64,000 nucleotides of DNA from Pithys albifrons albifrons (GCF_047495875.1 NC_092497.1:29021889-29085888), one strand, 5' to 3'. Counted from the stretch's first letter, positions 1 to 12,241 are shown. The notes: generated by a model not told the origin, from the letters alone. Made by a program: numbers and translations.

Positions 1-470
1 AGGAGCCTCTGACAGAACATCGCTCAAGTCAGATGGAGAATACTCTGACCAGGAGCAACAATAGAGGGGCCCTCCCTCCTACCAGGGAGAGGAGAGGGAC
101 CAGGATGACAATCGGGTTTATTGGGCTGTGTGGGTTCGATGGCCTGGCACATCGGATCCTCAGAAATACCAAGCTTTGGTAGATACTGGTGCCCAATGTA
201 CATTAATGCCATAGGAACATGAGAGTACAGAGACTGTTTCTATTTCTGGAGTAACCGGAGGGTCTCAAGACTTATCAGTGGTAGAGGCCGACATGAGTTT
301 GACAGGAGACCAATGGGAAAAGCATTCCATTGTGACAGAACCAGAAGCCCCTAGCATCCTTGGTATGGACTATTTAAAAAGAGGACACTTCAAGGACCCG
401 AAGGGGTACCGGTGGGCTTTTGGTGTAGCCACAGTGATTGAAGGAGAGTCCTTTGCTACGGGGACTCAGG
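1..470 (+). pseudogene. ERV gag 3' end / protease fragment (decayed)
   Basis: Remnant of a retroviral gag-protease junction, related to the minus-strand ERV at 53027-59400. Reading the frame that starts at base 2, the last ~20 codons of gag run to an amber TAG at 62-64. The same frame then continues as protease, with the aspartic protease active site (LVDTGA, around 170-190) and the conserved ILGMDYL motif (about 355-375). A second in-frame TAG at 212-214, absent from the other copy, breaks the protease. Over 28 codons from 128 the two copies differ at 14 bases but only 2 residues, so most changes are synonymous and arose while the lineage was active. Similarity fades after about 445-470, perhaps through a small deletion. 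No LTR is visible on this side; the rest of the element would lie upstream of the window. Confidence 0.88.
62..64 (+). promoter_or_regulatory. In-frame amber codon at gag/pro junction (likely readthrough site)
   Basis: TAG in frame between the gag tail and protease, at the same alignment position and followed by the same eight bases (AGGGGCCC) as the stop at 56993-56995 in the main ERV. A 6-bp perfect stem (CTCCCT 72-77 with AGGGAG 84-89, 6-nt loop) begins 7 nt after it. Gammaretroviruses express Pol by UAG readthrough with a structure 8 nt downstream, so this is the likely role; readthrough itself is inferred. Confidence 0.55.
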
Positions 471-2460
471 GGGGAGGGAGAGGGCAGTCCAGGTTTGGTA
501 AGAAGCTAGGCCAAACCTGCGACAATTATATATTTACACATTATCTACAGATGTGCTGAAATTTTCTTTGGTTTCAGTAGACCTACTTTGCCTCCTGATC
601 TTACTACACTTGTACTTATGGAGATTGTGCACATCCTCCTCCTGGATTCCCTACCAACACAGTGAGCTCACTCCCCGGTGATACATTTAATTGATTTATG
701 TAATTCTAAAAGTTCATAGATTCTGGACTCCTTTCAACCCACAAACCCCTAGACCTTGAAGACTGATAGCTTTTATGCACTTCCTAACAGGCTACCTGAA
801 AGGGAGCTCTGAAGTTCTGACTCCTCAGACCCAAGGACATTCACCAACTTTCCAGTGCCTCCCAGATCCAAGGCTCTTCAGTGCCTTATGAGCTCAGCCT
901 ATGGGAAAACATTGGGGCTAGCAAGACTAAGAAACATATTGTAAGAAACACCAAATGGTTTCTACTCTTTCATATTTTTAAAGGCTGGATTTCAATTTGG
1001 GAAACAAAAAAAAAAATTGTAGGTTTTCTTTAATTCAAGGTGAAGTTTCCTATAAAAAAATTATCACGGATTTTTCTGACATTGAAACACAACATTCCCT
1101 GAAACATTAAAAAAAATCTCACAGATCTTTAGTTTAAACTAAATTGCTTGCTAGACATAAAGACCTAAACTAAATGAGGTATTATGACATGATTAATGGA
1201 CTATATTTTCTGTGTAGAGAAACCACTAAATACATAACTTGCACTGCAGAGAAGTAATAATTTTCTCACATCGTGTAGACAGGAACCTTTCCAGTAATTT
1301 AAAATTCTTTAAAGGCTTATTCAATTTCTCTTCTTATGTCTTGAGCAAAATCATTTTGTTTTGGTTGGTTGCTTGCTTGTTTTTCATTTTTTTATTTGTT
1401 TGTTTGGTTGGTTGGTTGTTTGTTTGGTTGGTTGGTTTAAGGTTTGGACAATTATGGGTAAGTTATCCCTTGGCTCTTTCTGATATAATTTTTGTTTTAT
1501 TTTGATTCTGTATAAGCAATCAATAAAAAAATTACAGAGTTTATAGATATGTATGGCTCCAGAATTAATAGTTTTAAGTTTGATGGATGCTGAATTTGAT
1601 TCTTTGGGAAAAATGCAGAGGATGTGTCATATCTAGTGGTTTAATCAGAGCTTCCTGCAAAGATGGAAGTCCCTTGGGGACTAAGTCTTCAGGAGGTTGT
1701 AGCTACTGAATGGTTGTTAGATTGAGGTGGAGCCTTTCACAGAGAGGAAAGAGAACTTGCTCTGCCCTTGCCTCTGAAGAGGAAAACTGGTGAAGAGTAT
1801 AGGAAATGAATTACCAGGTTTGTCTCTTCCAGTCCCATTAGAAGAATGGAATAATTCCTTTTTAATTCCACAAGGACCAGGAGTCTTCTCAGAACCCTGT
1901 GATTCACAAGGTAGGATAAATCATGTTATTCAAAAATAGGTTCCACATTGAAAAGGAAACTATAATGTTTAATGCTGAGCATGGAAAATCCAACTTGGAT
2001 CACCCCAACTCCTGGAGAAATTAATTCAGTATTGGAGTTCAATATTTTGTCCTAGACATTTCAAGTTGTTCATCTTAAAGCAGCTAGACACCCAGATTTC
2101 TAGTGGACATGTTCTTTCATAGCTCTGAAACAAGCAAAGAATCGGCCAAAAAAGGTTAGTCAGATCCTGAAGGAAGAAGAAATTTATTTTAAGCACTTAG
2201 ACACGTATTTTATGAATCACCCAATTACGTAGCAAGGAGGTTTTCTTACTGTTTGCACCTTCTGATTCTTCCTCAGCAGGACCCTCAGCAGCTCTTCCTG
2301 GCTGGGTGTTGCCTACTTTATATGCTGCATCAACATCAGACATCCAACACCACCTGCAAGTCTTATCATTTATCTTTTTCAAGAGCTAAATGATAAGACT
2401 CTTGTGTGGCTTTTGTGAGCCTGATTTGTTTTCTGAGGTAGAGGTCAGTATCTTTGCTCA
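471..2460. other. No gene seen; AT-rich unique sequence
   Basis: Nothing recognisable apart from a TTTG/TTGG-rich low-complexity tract (1353-1439) listed separately. The short open frames here have no motif, no plausible exon structure and simple-sequence composition. Confidence 0.6.
1353..1439. repeat. (TTTG/TTGG)n low-complexity tract
   Basis: Irregular array of GTTT and GGTT units. It is one of about a dozen similar tracts in the window, found in both orientations. Confidence 0.85.
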
Positions 2461-2741
2461 GATAACAGGTGACAGACCCAGAGAAAATTGCCTCAAGTTG
2501 TGTCAGAGGAGATTTAGATTAGATATAAGGAAAAATGCTTTCCCTGAAAGGGTGGTCTGGCACAGGAAAAAGCTGCCCAGGGAAGTAGTGGACTGCTCAA
2601 GAAACGTATGGATGTGGCACTTGGTGACATAGTTTAGTGGTGATCATGGTGGGGCTGGGTTAATGGTTGAACTTCATGATTTTAAAGGTATTTTGCAACA
2701 TTAGTGATTCAGTGATTTTATGATTCTGTGATACAGCAGCA
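2461..2741 (+). mobile_element. CR1 LINE 3' fragment
   Basis: 5'-truncated CR1 retroposon in plus orientation. It shows the typical reading 'ggaaaaatgctttccctga', 'gctgcccagggaagtagtgga', a GGTTGAACTTCATGAT-like stretch, and ends with the CR1 octamer-type terminus ATGATTCTGTGAT at 2728-2741. CR1 is the dominant LINE of birds and reptiles. The copy holds only the end of ORF2 and the 3' UTR and cannot be active. Confidence 0.85.
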
Positions 2742-3848
2742 GTATCCAGGGCTAACCCTCAGTGACTTTGCACTCTAATGTATCCTGAGTGTGTTCTGTT
2801 CCTTACAAATATCTCATCAACTAAGTGGGAGTGGGTTTCTCAGCCTTGCTGTAACGGAAAAGCAAGTGGTGAGTTCCAAAAAAGTGAATGGTTGTTATAC
2901 TAATAAAGTACTGAGAAAAAATCCTGGCTTTCAGCTCTTCTTCAACAGCAGTGTGGGGTCTTCCCCCTTCCATATGCTTCCCTCTAAGTTAGGTACAAGG
3001 TCCTAGCACTGGACATGCAGGACATCGCCTGAGTATTCTGATGACACAAGAGAAGCTAGAGCTTGGTCATTCCATGTGCTCACATATGTATGTGCATGTT
3101 CACATCTACAAACACACATCTCTTGGTTCAAGGAGATTCTGAAGGAGTACACTAAAGACAAGAAATGGTGGTTGAATGGCAAGCATGTATAAACTTGAAA
3201 CTGTATTTCACAATGGTGAGGTCAATGCAGATGTCTTGACATTTGAAAATGCTTTTCCCCCTCCACCATTTCAAACTATTTTTGGCAGGTTTGTCCCACC
3301 TGTCATTGCTTCTTGACATATCTCTACTGCAACATAATTTAATTGTTCCAGCTGATGTCAAGCAGTTAAATGTATTATTGGTTTAAAGTGGATAGCAGTT
3401 TACATTGAAATGGAAGATTTGGGTTTAGGTTTTCTAATTATTAAGCACAGAAAAAGAATTTAAATTGTTGTTCAATTTAAATAGTCATACTTCCTTAACT
3501 GCTCCCTTAGTTCTACTCAGAAAGATAGTATCCACTAGCTTGTTAGTAACACTTGAAGACATACAGCTGAAATCTGAGACATGTACATTTTTGAATAAAG
3601 GGAGACAAAATATGTAACTCCACATTTCTTTTGAAGTCTTATTTGAACCTTAGATGACAAATTTAAATATAACTGGCAAGGTGCAAAACAGCTACACAAG
3701 ACTTTACAATTAATTAATCAAGTGCAATAGTGCAAAGAAAATTATTTTAAGAGTGAGCTAAGGCAAATATTTACTATACGGGGGTTTCAACCTTGTTCCA
3801 TGTAAATGCTCCATGAGGCTCCTTAAGAAAGGGACTCTAGGGATAATA
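2742..3848. other. No gene seen
   Basis: Unique AT-rich sequence without recognisable genes or repeats. Confidence 0.55.
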
Positions 3849-3927
3849 TTTTAGAGAGGTGCCTAGTGATTTAGTGATTTAAAGTAATGAGAGTCATGTG
3901 ACTGAATCACTAGGCACCATTCTGAAA
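3849..3927. repeat. Near-perfect 26-bp inverted repeat / hairpin (pre-miRNA-sized)
   Basis: Arms 3849-3874 and 3902-3927 pair at 25 of 26 positions (three of these G-U if transcribed; the single mismatch is A3857/A3919) around a 27-nt loop, giving a 79-nt hairpin. The inner 17 bp (GGTGCCTAGTGATTTAG against its partner) have one wobble only. It could be a microRNA precursor, the end of a small DNA transposon, or a chance palindrome; no family is recognised. Pairing is seen directly, function is not. Confidence 0.7.
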
Positions 3928-4930
3928 TGCACCCTTACGACCTTGCTGGCCGATCTCCAAGGCAGAGTCCGCCCTAATCCAGCTGTTTCTGATACCCAGT
4001 AGAAGAATAAAAACTATTCTAAACTGTGATGGGACTCCTGCTGTGCTATGAAATCACATCAACCTCTGCACTGATGATTTAATTATTAAAAAAAGTTCCT
4101 CTCAGACATCTTAGAAAATGCTACACTTCGAGTAAATCACTAAATTTCCTGTCCTAAAAAACAAACAAACCCCTCCCCCCCAAAACCCAAGAAACAAAAC
4201 AAAAATGAAAGCATGAAGTAGTCTTTTCTCTTTTTTTTTCTTTCTTTTTTTTTTTAATTTGTTTATTTCAGGTGAAGTTCTGTCTGTGCAGAATTAAGTA
4301 AATCCTCCACCCATTTTTGTTATGTTGATCCAGCAGAAGAGATAATTTCATCTTTCTTGTAGAAGATGGATGTTTTACCAGAAGGAAGCTGAGAGGAAAT
4401 TTTCATTCCTGAGAGGTACTTATAGATGGAAGTTGTACTCTTGTAGTATAAAAGATTCAAAATTACATAACTGTGTTAGGTTACACACAGAACCCTAAGG
4501 AATGCTCCTACTCTTGTGCAGAGGTCTTTCCTGTTTCAGACAACAAGCTCAAATTTGGTAGGGGCTGTTAATGGTTTCTGCCCTCCTTCTCTAACCCCAC
4601 AGCTTGAAAAAGCACATCTACATAGCTTTACATAAACAGGTTGCAGCTGTGTACCCCTGTCCCTAAACCTTCTTTAGATTTATATTGCATCTGCCCTGGT
4701 TTATGTTGCTTTGGAATTAGCTCAAGGTACAACAGAAAAAGTTCATCTTATTTCAGAAAAAGAACAGACTTTATATAGAAGTATGTGCAGTTAAAAACAT
4801 AATTTTAATTGTTGGAACATTATTTGCTATGCAGTGAACAGGTAAGTGTATTGTTTAAACATGACCCTGCAGCCACCACTGACACCTTTCTGGTGTCTGT
4901 TGTAGCTTCAAAAGGTTTGCCCTTTGACTT
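3928..4930. other. No gene seen
   Basis: AT-rich unique sequence. It contains a CAAA/CCCC-rich tract (4155-4206) and a T-rich run (about 4229-4257), nothing else recognisable. Confidence 0.55.
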
Positions 4931-5530
4931 TGTGGTGGGCTGACCTTGGCTGGACATCAGGCACCTATCAAGGTGCTCTACCACTCCCCTTCACATCTGG
5001 GCAAGGGAGAGAAAGTAAGATGGAAAACAACTCATCAGTTGAGATAAAGCAGTTTACTAAAGCAAAAGCAGAAGTGTGTGAGCACACAAGCAAAGGGGGG
5101 GGGGGGGGGGGGGGGGGGGGCTAGGAAGGTGTGTTCTCTGCTTCCCATCAACTACCAATGTTTGGTCACTTCCTGGGAAGCAAGGCTTCAGCACACTTAA
5201 TGGTCATTCTGAAAGGTAAACATTGTAAATAAAAAATGCTTCACTTCCCTCCTCCTTCCCTTAGCTTTTATATCTGAGCTCATGTCATATGACATGGAAT
5301 ATCCCTTTGGTTAATTTGGGTTGGCCAGCTTACTTGTGTCCCATCTCAGGATGTTACCTGCCCCCAGTCCCTTGATGGAGGCTATATTGGGTGACAGTGC
5401 TGATGCTGTGGCAGCACTGCTCAACAGTATCCTAAACACTAGTGTGCTATCAATACCTTTCCAGCTTCCAAAACAAAGCACAGCGCAGTGAAGGCTACTA
5501 TTGGAAAATCTACTCCATCTCCCCCAGACC
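4931..5530 (-). mobile_element. Solo LTR of an endogenous retrovirus (minus orientation)
   Basis: About 600 bp starting TGTGGTGGGCTGACCTTGGC on the plus strand, a sequence I recognise as one end of an LTR widespread in songbird genomes. Read on the minus strand it ends in CA and has a TATA box (TATAAAAG, 5265-5272) just upstream of a purine-rich stretch. No internal retroviral sequence is next to it, so it is a solo LTR left by recombination. The right-hand edge is uncertain (5526-5536) and I could not find a target-site duplication. A run of 26 G lies inside. Family (ERVK- or ERVL-like) is not settled. Confidence 0.72.
5095..5120 (+). repeat. (G)26 homopolymer
   Basis: Uninterrupted run of 26 G within the solo LTR, between CAAA and CTAGGAAGG. 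The length may be unreliable in an assembly. Confidence 0.95.
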
Positions 5531-8500
5531 CTTTCACGAGTCCTCTGTAAACTTTTCTGCAGGGAGAGTTACTGTGATTAAAAATTTTATTTAGCCTTCA
5601 TGTCTATAATCTCTTATCACCCAAAAACGAATGGGTGTTAATGCATAGTTTTCATCATGTCGCACTTTTCTCAGCCATGTATTCTTTTAATAAATTGCCT
5701 TGTTTTTGTATCTGAGAAGCTTCATGAATTGGATGTGCATTGGATTAATTGCAGACCAAATCTCAAGGAGCTACATATGCTGTTATGATATCTTTTGCCT
5801 GGGACTCTCTTCAGAGTTGAACTAGCAAAAGTAAACCAGAGAACATCTTCCATTTATGTCTGCAATTGTTAGTATTTGGTACCAATTTTGTCTTTGGTAA
5901 GATGTAACCACCCTTAGGGACAGGTCTATGAGAGATGCTAAGACTATAACTATGTACCTCTGAAAGAGCATAATAGCTTGTGCAGAAGCTTGTGGTGCTT
6001 ATAGTTGAAAGCTTTGCTGCTGGAAATAACACATGTCCACCCAGTCACTGACAGCAAAGTCTATCAGCCACCAAAAGTAGAGAGACAGCTGAAGAGCTGC
6101 AGAAAAAATTGCTTTGATAACAAAAAACAAAGTAGCTGTGATGCAGCATCCACTGAAGTTCAGAAATAGCAGTATCGACAGATGTCTGATAAGGCAGAAT
6201 AATTTTTCTCTCTGAAAAGAAGTCACATGCCCTGATCTGCATCCAAAATATGGTTGGTGTACCTTGCAATTTTGGAACCAGATCTTTAATAATTACTGAC
6301 CTTTGTCAAAATATCCAAACAGCACTATGGTCTCTCATGCTGGACACAGAAATCAGACACATTTGGGCGGAATGCAGTTGCAGGTCTCAGATATGAGCTT
6401 AAATTTGCAGCCAAGGACTGTGACATACAAAACAGTGTGAAAAAAACCCTGCATTATAGTCTCTTTTCCATAGTCCATTTGCTTATCCTGTCTCTGAGAA
6501 AACTGTAGCAAAGCATTGCTTTGGCCCTTCAAATAATATAGTGTGTATAAAAGAACAACAGTAACCTCTGAGAAAGCAGAAATTACGTTATAGAAATGAG
6601 ACTAGCTCCTTTTCCTGCTGGTAGGTATGTCACCCAGCTGTAGATGACACCTACACACCCAGCAGTTGACCTCATGTTCTGGTTTCTGTTAAAGAAAATC
6701 TTTGTTTGCAAAATATCAAATGGGTGCTCCGGTTATTAAGGAACAATAAATTTGGAGGATGACAAAGAGCACAAGAAAAAATGCATTTATAGGCTGTGAG
6801 AGATCAGACTGGATTGTGAGAGCTTCTCATCTTTCCAAGGGTTTCATCAGTTTATGTGCTGACTTCCTGGGCAAGGCTGAGTAGAAAGTTCCCTTTCATT
6901 ACTCCTCCAGAAAAGAGGATGTCTTTAACATAAGTCATTTTAGAGATCCAGTTTACAGTACAGGGGATAAATTGTTTCATTGGCAGAGCAAACCTGGGCA
7001 GGAAGAGGGAGCAAGACTATTGCTGTGTCTCTGCTGCTGCTGCAAGCAGAATAGGCAACACCAGGCTAGTCTAGCTCTGCTAATGCCTTCCCATCAAATT
7101 CTTGTTTGGCTTCATCCTTAGACTCAGATATACAGTCAAGATATTAGAATGACATTGCATCAGGTTTCTTTTGTGATATATGCATAGTAATCCAGCAAAA
7201 ATGGAAGGTTAGGCTTTCATGTGTTTATAAGTACATATGCATATCACAGCTGACAAAGAGAGCCATCACCCCACACAGAACCAGGTGCCAGGAGCATGAA
7301 TGGAGTAGAAACTGCAAAAATAAGTAAAATATGTGATTTTTGCAATTTCCTTTTAACAATAATAATACCAGCATTCTAGTGATGCCTAGTTTGTTTGCAT
7401 GGAAATCAAATTATTTGCTTTTGACACCATAAAAAAAGAAAAAGCAATAGTCAGAACAATTCATACCACTACCCTTACAGGAGGGTAAATAGTAAATCTA
7501 CTGCAACTTCTGGCTCTGGCTCATCTGGGACCATGAAACAAAGGTTAGTGTCTTGACAGTGTGCTGGAGGAATGCATACAACCTTCTACACGCAACCAAC
7601 CTGCTCCAAGAGAATATTTCTTATCCATTCCCAAGCACCCAGAGGTCTCCTGGCTTGGTCAAGTGCTGAGAAACAGGAGTATACAGTGCTCAGCAGGAGC
7701 TAACCGCAAAGGGGACCCGGCTGGCCTGGAACAGGGACATAAATGTTGGTTGAATAAGGCAAAGTTCATAAGACTTTTGTCTTCACTTTTCATTGTGGGA
7801 TATTTAGTTTTGTTATAAAACTAATTAGCATACATATGGAAATACTTTGTGGAAGCAGCTTGATCCCAAACAAATGTGAAAATAAGCCTGTATTGTTTCT
7901 GTGGACTGATTTATATTAATTATCTTCTACTTTAAAAAACCTCACAGATATTTTTTTAATCATTGTTTCTTTGTGGAATAATTAAGAACAGAACATGTCT
8001 GTAAAATACCGTACATTCAAATTTCTAGCAATTCCAGCAAGGATGTATTCTCCAAAGGCGAGAAAGCTTGGGTTTAAGTCAAAAGTTTTGCTTCCTAACC
8101 AGCTAAACTCAGACACCTCAATTTGCATCTAGCTATCCAAATTACTAGCTTCATTTTAAAAAAATTATGACCTTCTGAGATTCAGACTTATTTTTAGGTA
8201 CGTTATGTATGGATTTAGGAGCCTAAACTTAGCTTGCATTATTTTTTTTTTAATTTTGTGAACTGCAGTGTTGCTCATATTGTCCACATAAAAGACTTCA
8301 GAGCAGTCTGTGATTTCAGGAATAGACTGATTCACACAAATTTAACCAGCAGCAATGTAGTGACTTTGGGCAGCAAATATCCATGATGAAATCATATGGA
8401 TTTACAGGGTGTATGTCTTTGTTTAACTTCTCTGAGCATGACTCTCTGCCAGATCCCAGTCCTTTGCTCATCCTTCAAGGGATGAAATGCACCCTTGCTC

Positions 8501-9202
8501 TCTGAGATATGTGTTGGAGCATTTTTCAAGTAGCTTGGACCAGTGGAGGGGATGACCTCTGTCTCAGCCTGGCATGGAGCAGGGGCTCAGCTGCAGAACT
8601 TAGCCGGACTTGGAGTCTGCAACTGGTTCCAGATGCAGAGATCCATTTTTATACAACCAGATCCACTGTATCCCTCACTGTTTTTAAGAAAGGCTCCCTT
8701 CATTTCTGAACAAAATTTTTTAAATATTAAAAACCAAACAAACAAAAACCACAAAACAAAACAAACAAAAAATATACTTGAATTATTCACCTAAATAATA
8801 TTATCTCATAGAAAAGTTCCCACAAAATGCTCACTGAGTAAACATCCCAGACTGTTCCACTTTGAAGAATTTCAGGCACTGCCTGGCAACAGCAGAGTGT
8901 TATAAATTCATAGACGTGCCTATTTCACCTGCTTCCATCTCTGCTGTGAAGAAGACTCCTCCTGCCTGTGTCCCTCTGCCTCCAGCAGCAAGGGACAGGC
9001 AAAGAGCATGGAGAAGCATCTGTGTATCTAAGCGTTATCTCCCCGTCCTAGTGAGAAAGGACAGAGTTAAGAATCCTTTCCCTCAGGTAACTCTGACCAG
9101 AGTGTATGTGTGGTGCCTTCATGCTGGGGGAAGAAAAGCTCCTTTTGTTTCATGACTGCTGTCTGTCTCTTTCTTGAGTTGGAGGTCATGGGTTAAGGAG
9201 GA
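5531..9202. other. No gene seen
   Basis: Unique AT-rich sequence with short motif-free open frames only. A CAAA-rich tract lies at 8728-8773. The open frames at 7561-7818 and 8862-9155 were examined and show no recognisable domain. Confidence 0.55.
8728..8773. repeat. (CAAA)n low-complexity tract
   Basis: Irregular ACAAA/ACCAAA units; same class as the other dispersed tracts. Confidence 0.85.
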
Positions 9203-9282
9203 AGGTGTACATTGGCAGGCTTGCCTTACAAGCAGAGAAGTGAGGTGTACCTTGGCAGACTTGCCTTACCAGAAGAGAAGTG
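9203..9282. repeat. Two-copy 40-bp tandem duplication
   Basis: AGGTGTACATTGGCAGGCTT at 9203 and AGGTGTACCTTGGCAGACTT at 9243 begin adjacent 40-bp units that differ at only a few bases, both ending in AGAGAAGTG. A local duplication in otherwise unique sequence. Confidence 0.9.
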
Positions 9283-11964
9283 AAAGAAGTGAGACATGAA
9301 GCAAATGAATGATTCTGGGGAGGAAGATGCCTCACAAAACCATAACAACGTGTACCTGGATGTCCAGGGACCATCACAACTGTCTGCGCATGTGAATCCC
9401 AGTAGGGACATATACTCCTGGTTCCTCTGTAGTCTGGTAGCCAAAGCACTCTGGCTTGGCCACTGCTAGTGTCATAAAGTAAATAAAGTCATGCATCACT
9501 TTTGTTGTAAACAAACTTCTAGACTGAGTTGTGGAGAGAGGTCAGATGAGACACGATAAACAAACCAAACTTTCAGATCTCTAAAGAGAAAACAGACGTA
9601 ATGCAATTATTATTTGCCTCTATGCAGATCCTATAAGACTCACCACGGCACAAAGCCTGCAGATTTTTGCAGGACATAGCCATGCTGACAGTCTAATGAT
9701 TTTCTCTGTGACACACATTTTGCAGCAAGACATTGTTGGTCTTGAAAAAGGTCAGCCACTGTGGGTCTGTGATTTTGCAGTTCTGGAAATGGTGCATTCC
9801 TTACAGAGATGCTGTTACCTCTTCTAGGAAAAAAAAAACAAGACACATGACACCAGGAATAAGTACAAGCAACATTTTCATCTCAAGAAAGGAATATTCT
9901 GTAAATTTTTTTCTTTCCCTCCCCTGGGCTACTTTTACTAAAATATGAAAGTCAGTTCTCACTTTGACTTTATTGTCTCAAATACTCCCCGTAAAAACAG
10001 AGCATAGCATCTATGTTTATAGTTTTCACTAAAGAAATCTCCACATTTTCTTCACTTGTGTTTTACCAGTCCTGGTTAAAAATACCAACACTCTCACCCA
10101 TTTCCAACAAAATCCCAGTTGTTAATGGATTTTCATGTATATGTCATTTAAAGCACTACTGTGTTTAAACACTTTGAGTGCTGAATGTAAAAATAGCTGG
10201 CAATCTCAGAAGTGAACAATTTATTTGTAATATGGATTATCTTATCATGCGCCACAACATTTTTTTTGCTCATCATTTATTAATGCTTTATACAGCTCAT
10301 CAAAAATGAAGGTTGAGGTCAATAATTGCTGACACATAAAAGACCAAGGAAAAGGACAAGCAAGGACGTTTTACAGAGGATCATGATCTAGCAAAAACAC
10401 TCAGATTTTGTTTGCACACCTTGACAAATAGTGATCACTAAAAAGAACCAAGTCAAGGAAAAAGAATAAAAAACTTTATTTTTTAAAATTATCAACATGT
10501 TTTCCAGTTTCATGTGTATTCATGTGCTACAGAAAGCATCTGGACTTTTATTGGTATCTGTTTTGATTTATCAGTTTCATTCTCTAGCCTCTATCTTTGC
10601 TTTGGAGTTGGGGAGCTCCATTTTCTTGTCTGAGCAGACTGGTGATCACACAAACAGTTTCTCCACTTGGCTTACAGCCCCACGCCATGCATTATTGACA
10701 TGACCGTGTTTAATAATAATTCCTGCTGATTCTGTTGTGGAAAAACTTACTCTTCATAAGCTGACTAACTTGTCGTGTCAGTGCATGTGTGTATAATTTT
10801 TTTTTCTTTTAAGGGACTCAAGCCCTGGCTTAGAGAAGACTGCTAGAGCATATGCTAAAAGCTAAACATACTAGTTCCCACCTTTATTTAGCAAAGCACT
10901 TTAGTATGTGCTGAGTCTGGCTGGCTTCAAAGGAACTTATGTGCAAGCTGAAGTGCTTGTTGATGCAGAGGTTCACAATCCCAGCCTCTCAGGAGCAAAT
11001 TCTAGCTCACATACTCTCTCAAGCCTACCTACAACTCCCTCCCCAGCAGCAAGATTTATGCTTTACACTGGAAGTAATTGCATTTCCACTGTGTAAATAC
11101 AATTGTGTATTTCAGAAAACTATACTAAAGATATGATCAGAACTACATCTCCAGAGCAGCCAAAGATGAACTTAATCTACATTTCTGTGTCACTTCATAA
11201 TACAGTGGGGGAGGAGGATTGGGGGGAAAAAACCTATTAATGAGTCACTGATTGTTATGCAAAAGATGCCAATGGTTACATTTAAATTACATCATAGTTT
11301 TCCTCTAATAGATACACCTTCTCTAAATTTCAAAAGTGTTTCTACCTTCAATAAAAATAGAGGCACAAGAACATATTTGTATATGCTGTGGCATTTAACA
11401 CATACTATTTTAAGTAACTGTATGACATTGAAATATTAAAGTACAATTCCTATCCCAGTTTTTCAAAGTTTACATCGGCTACTTATAAAAAATAAACAAA
11501 TATAAAACCTGATGAGGTCTGGAGGGAGGAGTCGGAAGTGGGAATCAGGTCAATTTGACCATGAGAATGATTTAGAATAGTAACCAAACTTACAGTGCAA
11601 CAAATATTTTCCTTGACATAAGTCCTCTTTCTCCAGAAGGACTTTTTTCAAACAAGCAGCAAAACTAGGCTACACTGCATTTCCTTGATTCATAAGCTCT
11701 TAACATCATTTTAGGGTGTCAACCTATTCGGAAGAATTTTCAAAAACTGCTCTTATTAGATCTGGAGCTGTCAGGGCGTGCAGTGAAAGCATATAATTTT
11801 TTTACTCTAGGAAATATGATTCTGTAATGAGGAATAGGCAGTAAAGCAGCAAACCTATCTAATAATTCCTTCTTTAAAAAGCACTGATTTACATGTGCAT
11901 GGCTCACAAAACTATTTCTCTTTGGTTTTAAGTCTATTTAGTCAAAGAAAATTTCAAACACCAG
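9283..11964. other. No gene seen
   Basis: Unique AT-rich sequence; nothing recognisable. Confidence 0.55.
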
Positions 11965-12241
11965 ACTTCACGAACAAAGACTTGGGAAGGGCTCTCCCCA
12001 CGCGGCTGAGCCCTTCCAGCCTGCTCAGTGGACTTTTTAGGTGAGGCACAGCATGCACAGAACTGGCCCCACCATTTAAGTCCTAAGGTCCATTTGCCAT
12101 GGCCAAGCGAGCTTGGTCTGACCCTGCTGAGCATCCGAGATCTGATGGGATCGGAAGGCAGGGAGGCATTTACTGCCAGGGGATGGTCCCACTGAGACTT
12201 GAACTCAGAGTCCAGAGTGCTCTCCTTTACACCACAGGACC
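11965..12241 (-). mobile_element. Composite retroposed repeat: tRNA-Gln-like plus 5S-rRNA-like parts (copy A)
   Basis: A GC-richer island sharing most of its length with 59599-59900. Both have a cttc(a/g)c(g/a)aacaaaga start, a 'cagtgga.tttttagg' block, 'agaactggccccacc' and 'ccatggccaag.gagcttgg'. Read on the minus strand it begins with a tRNA-Gln-like segment (12241-12184). A piece like the 5' half of 5S rRNA (about 12163-12117) and a shared body of unknown origin follow. The central 5S portion present in the second copy is missing here. It is most likely a small RNA-derived retroposon family; I do not recognise it by name. Confidence 0.65.
12184..12241 (-). pseudogene. tRNA-Gln-like pseudogene segment
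   Basis: On the minus strand this runs from GGTCCTGTGGTGTAA, through the D-arm and GCACTCTGGACTCTGA anticodon region (CTG anticodon), to GAGTTCAAGTCTCAGTGGGACCA. That is close to vertebrate tRNA-Gln. About a dozen bases between the anticodon loop and the T-arm are missing, so it cannot fold as a tRNA. It is probably the internal promoter head of the surrounding composite repeat. Confidence 0.7.

Noticed and set aside
8862..9155. 97-codon open frame that could be an exon
   Set aside because: No domain recognised, no clear splice sites with reading-frame support, and length within chance for the region.
9203..9282. CRISPR-like or satellite array
   Set aside because: Only two adjacent copies without spacers; a simple tandem duplication in a eukaryotic genome.
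12184..12241. Functional tRNA-Gln gene
   Set aside because: The stretch between the anticodon loop and the T-arm is missing and it lies within a repeat, so it is listed as a pseudogene.
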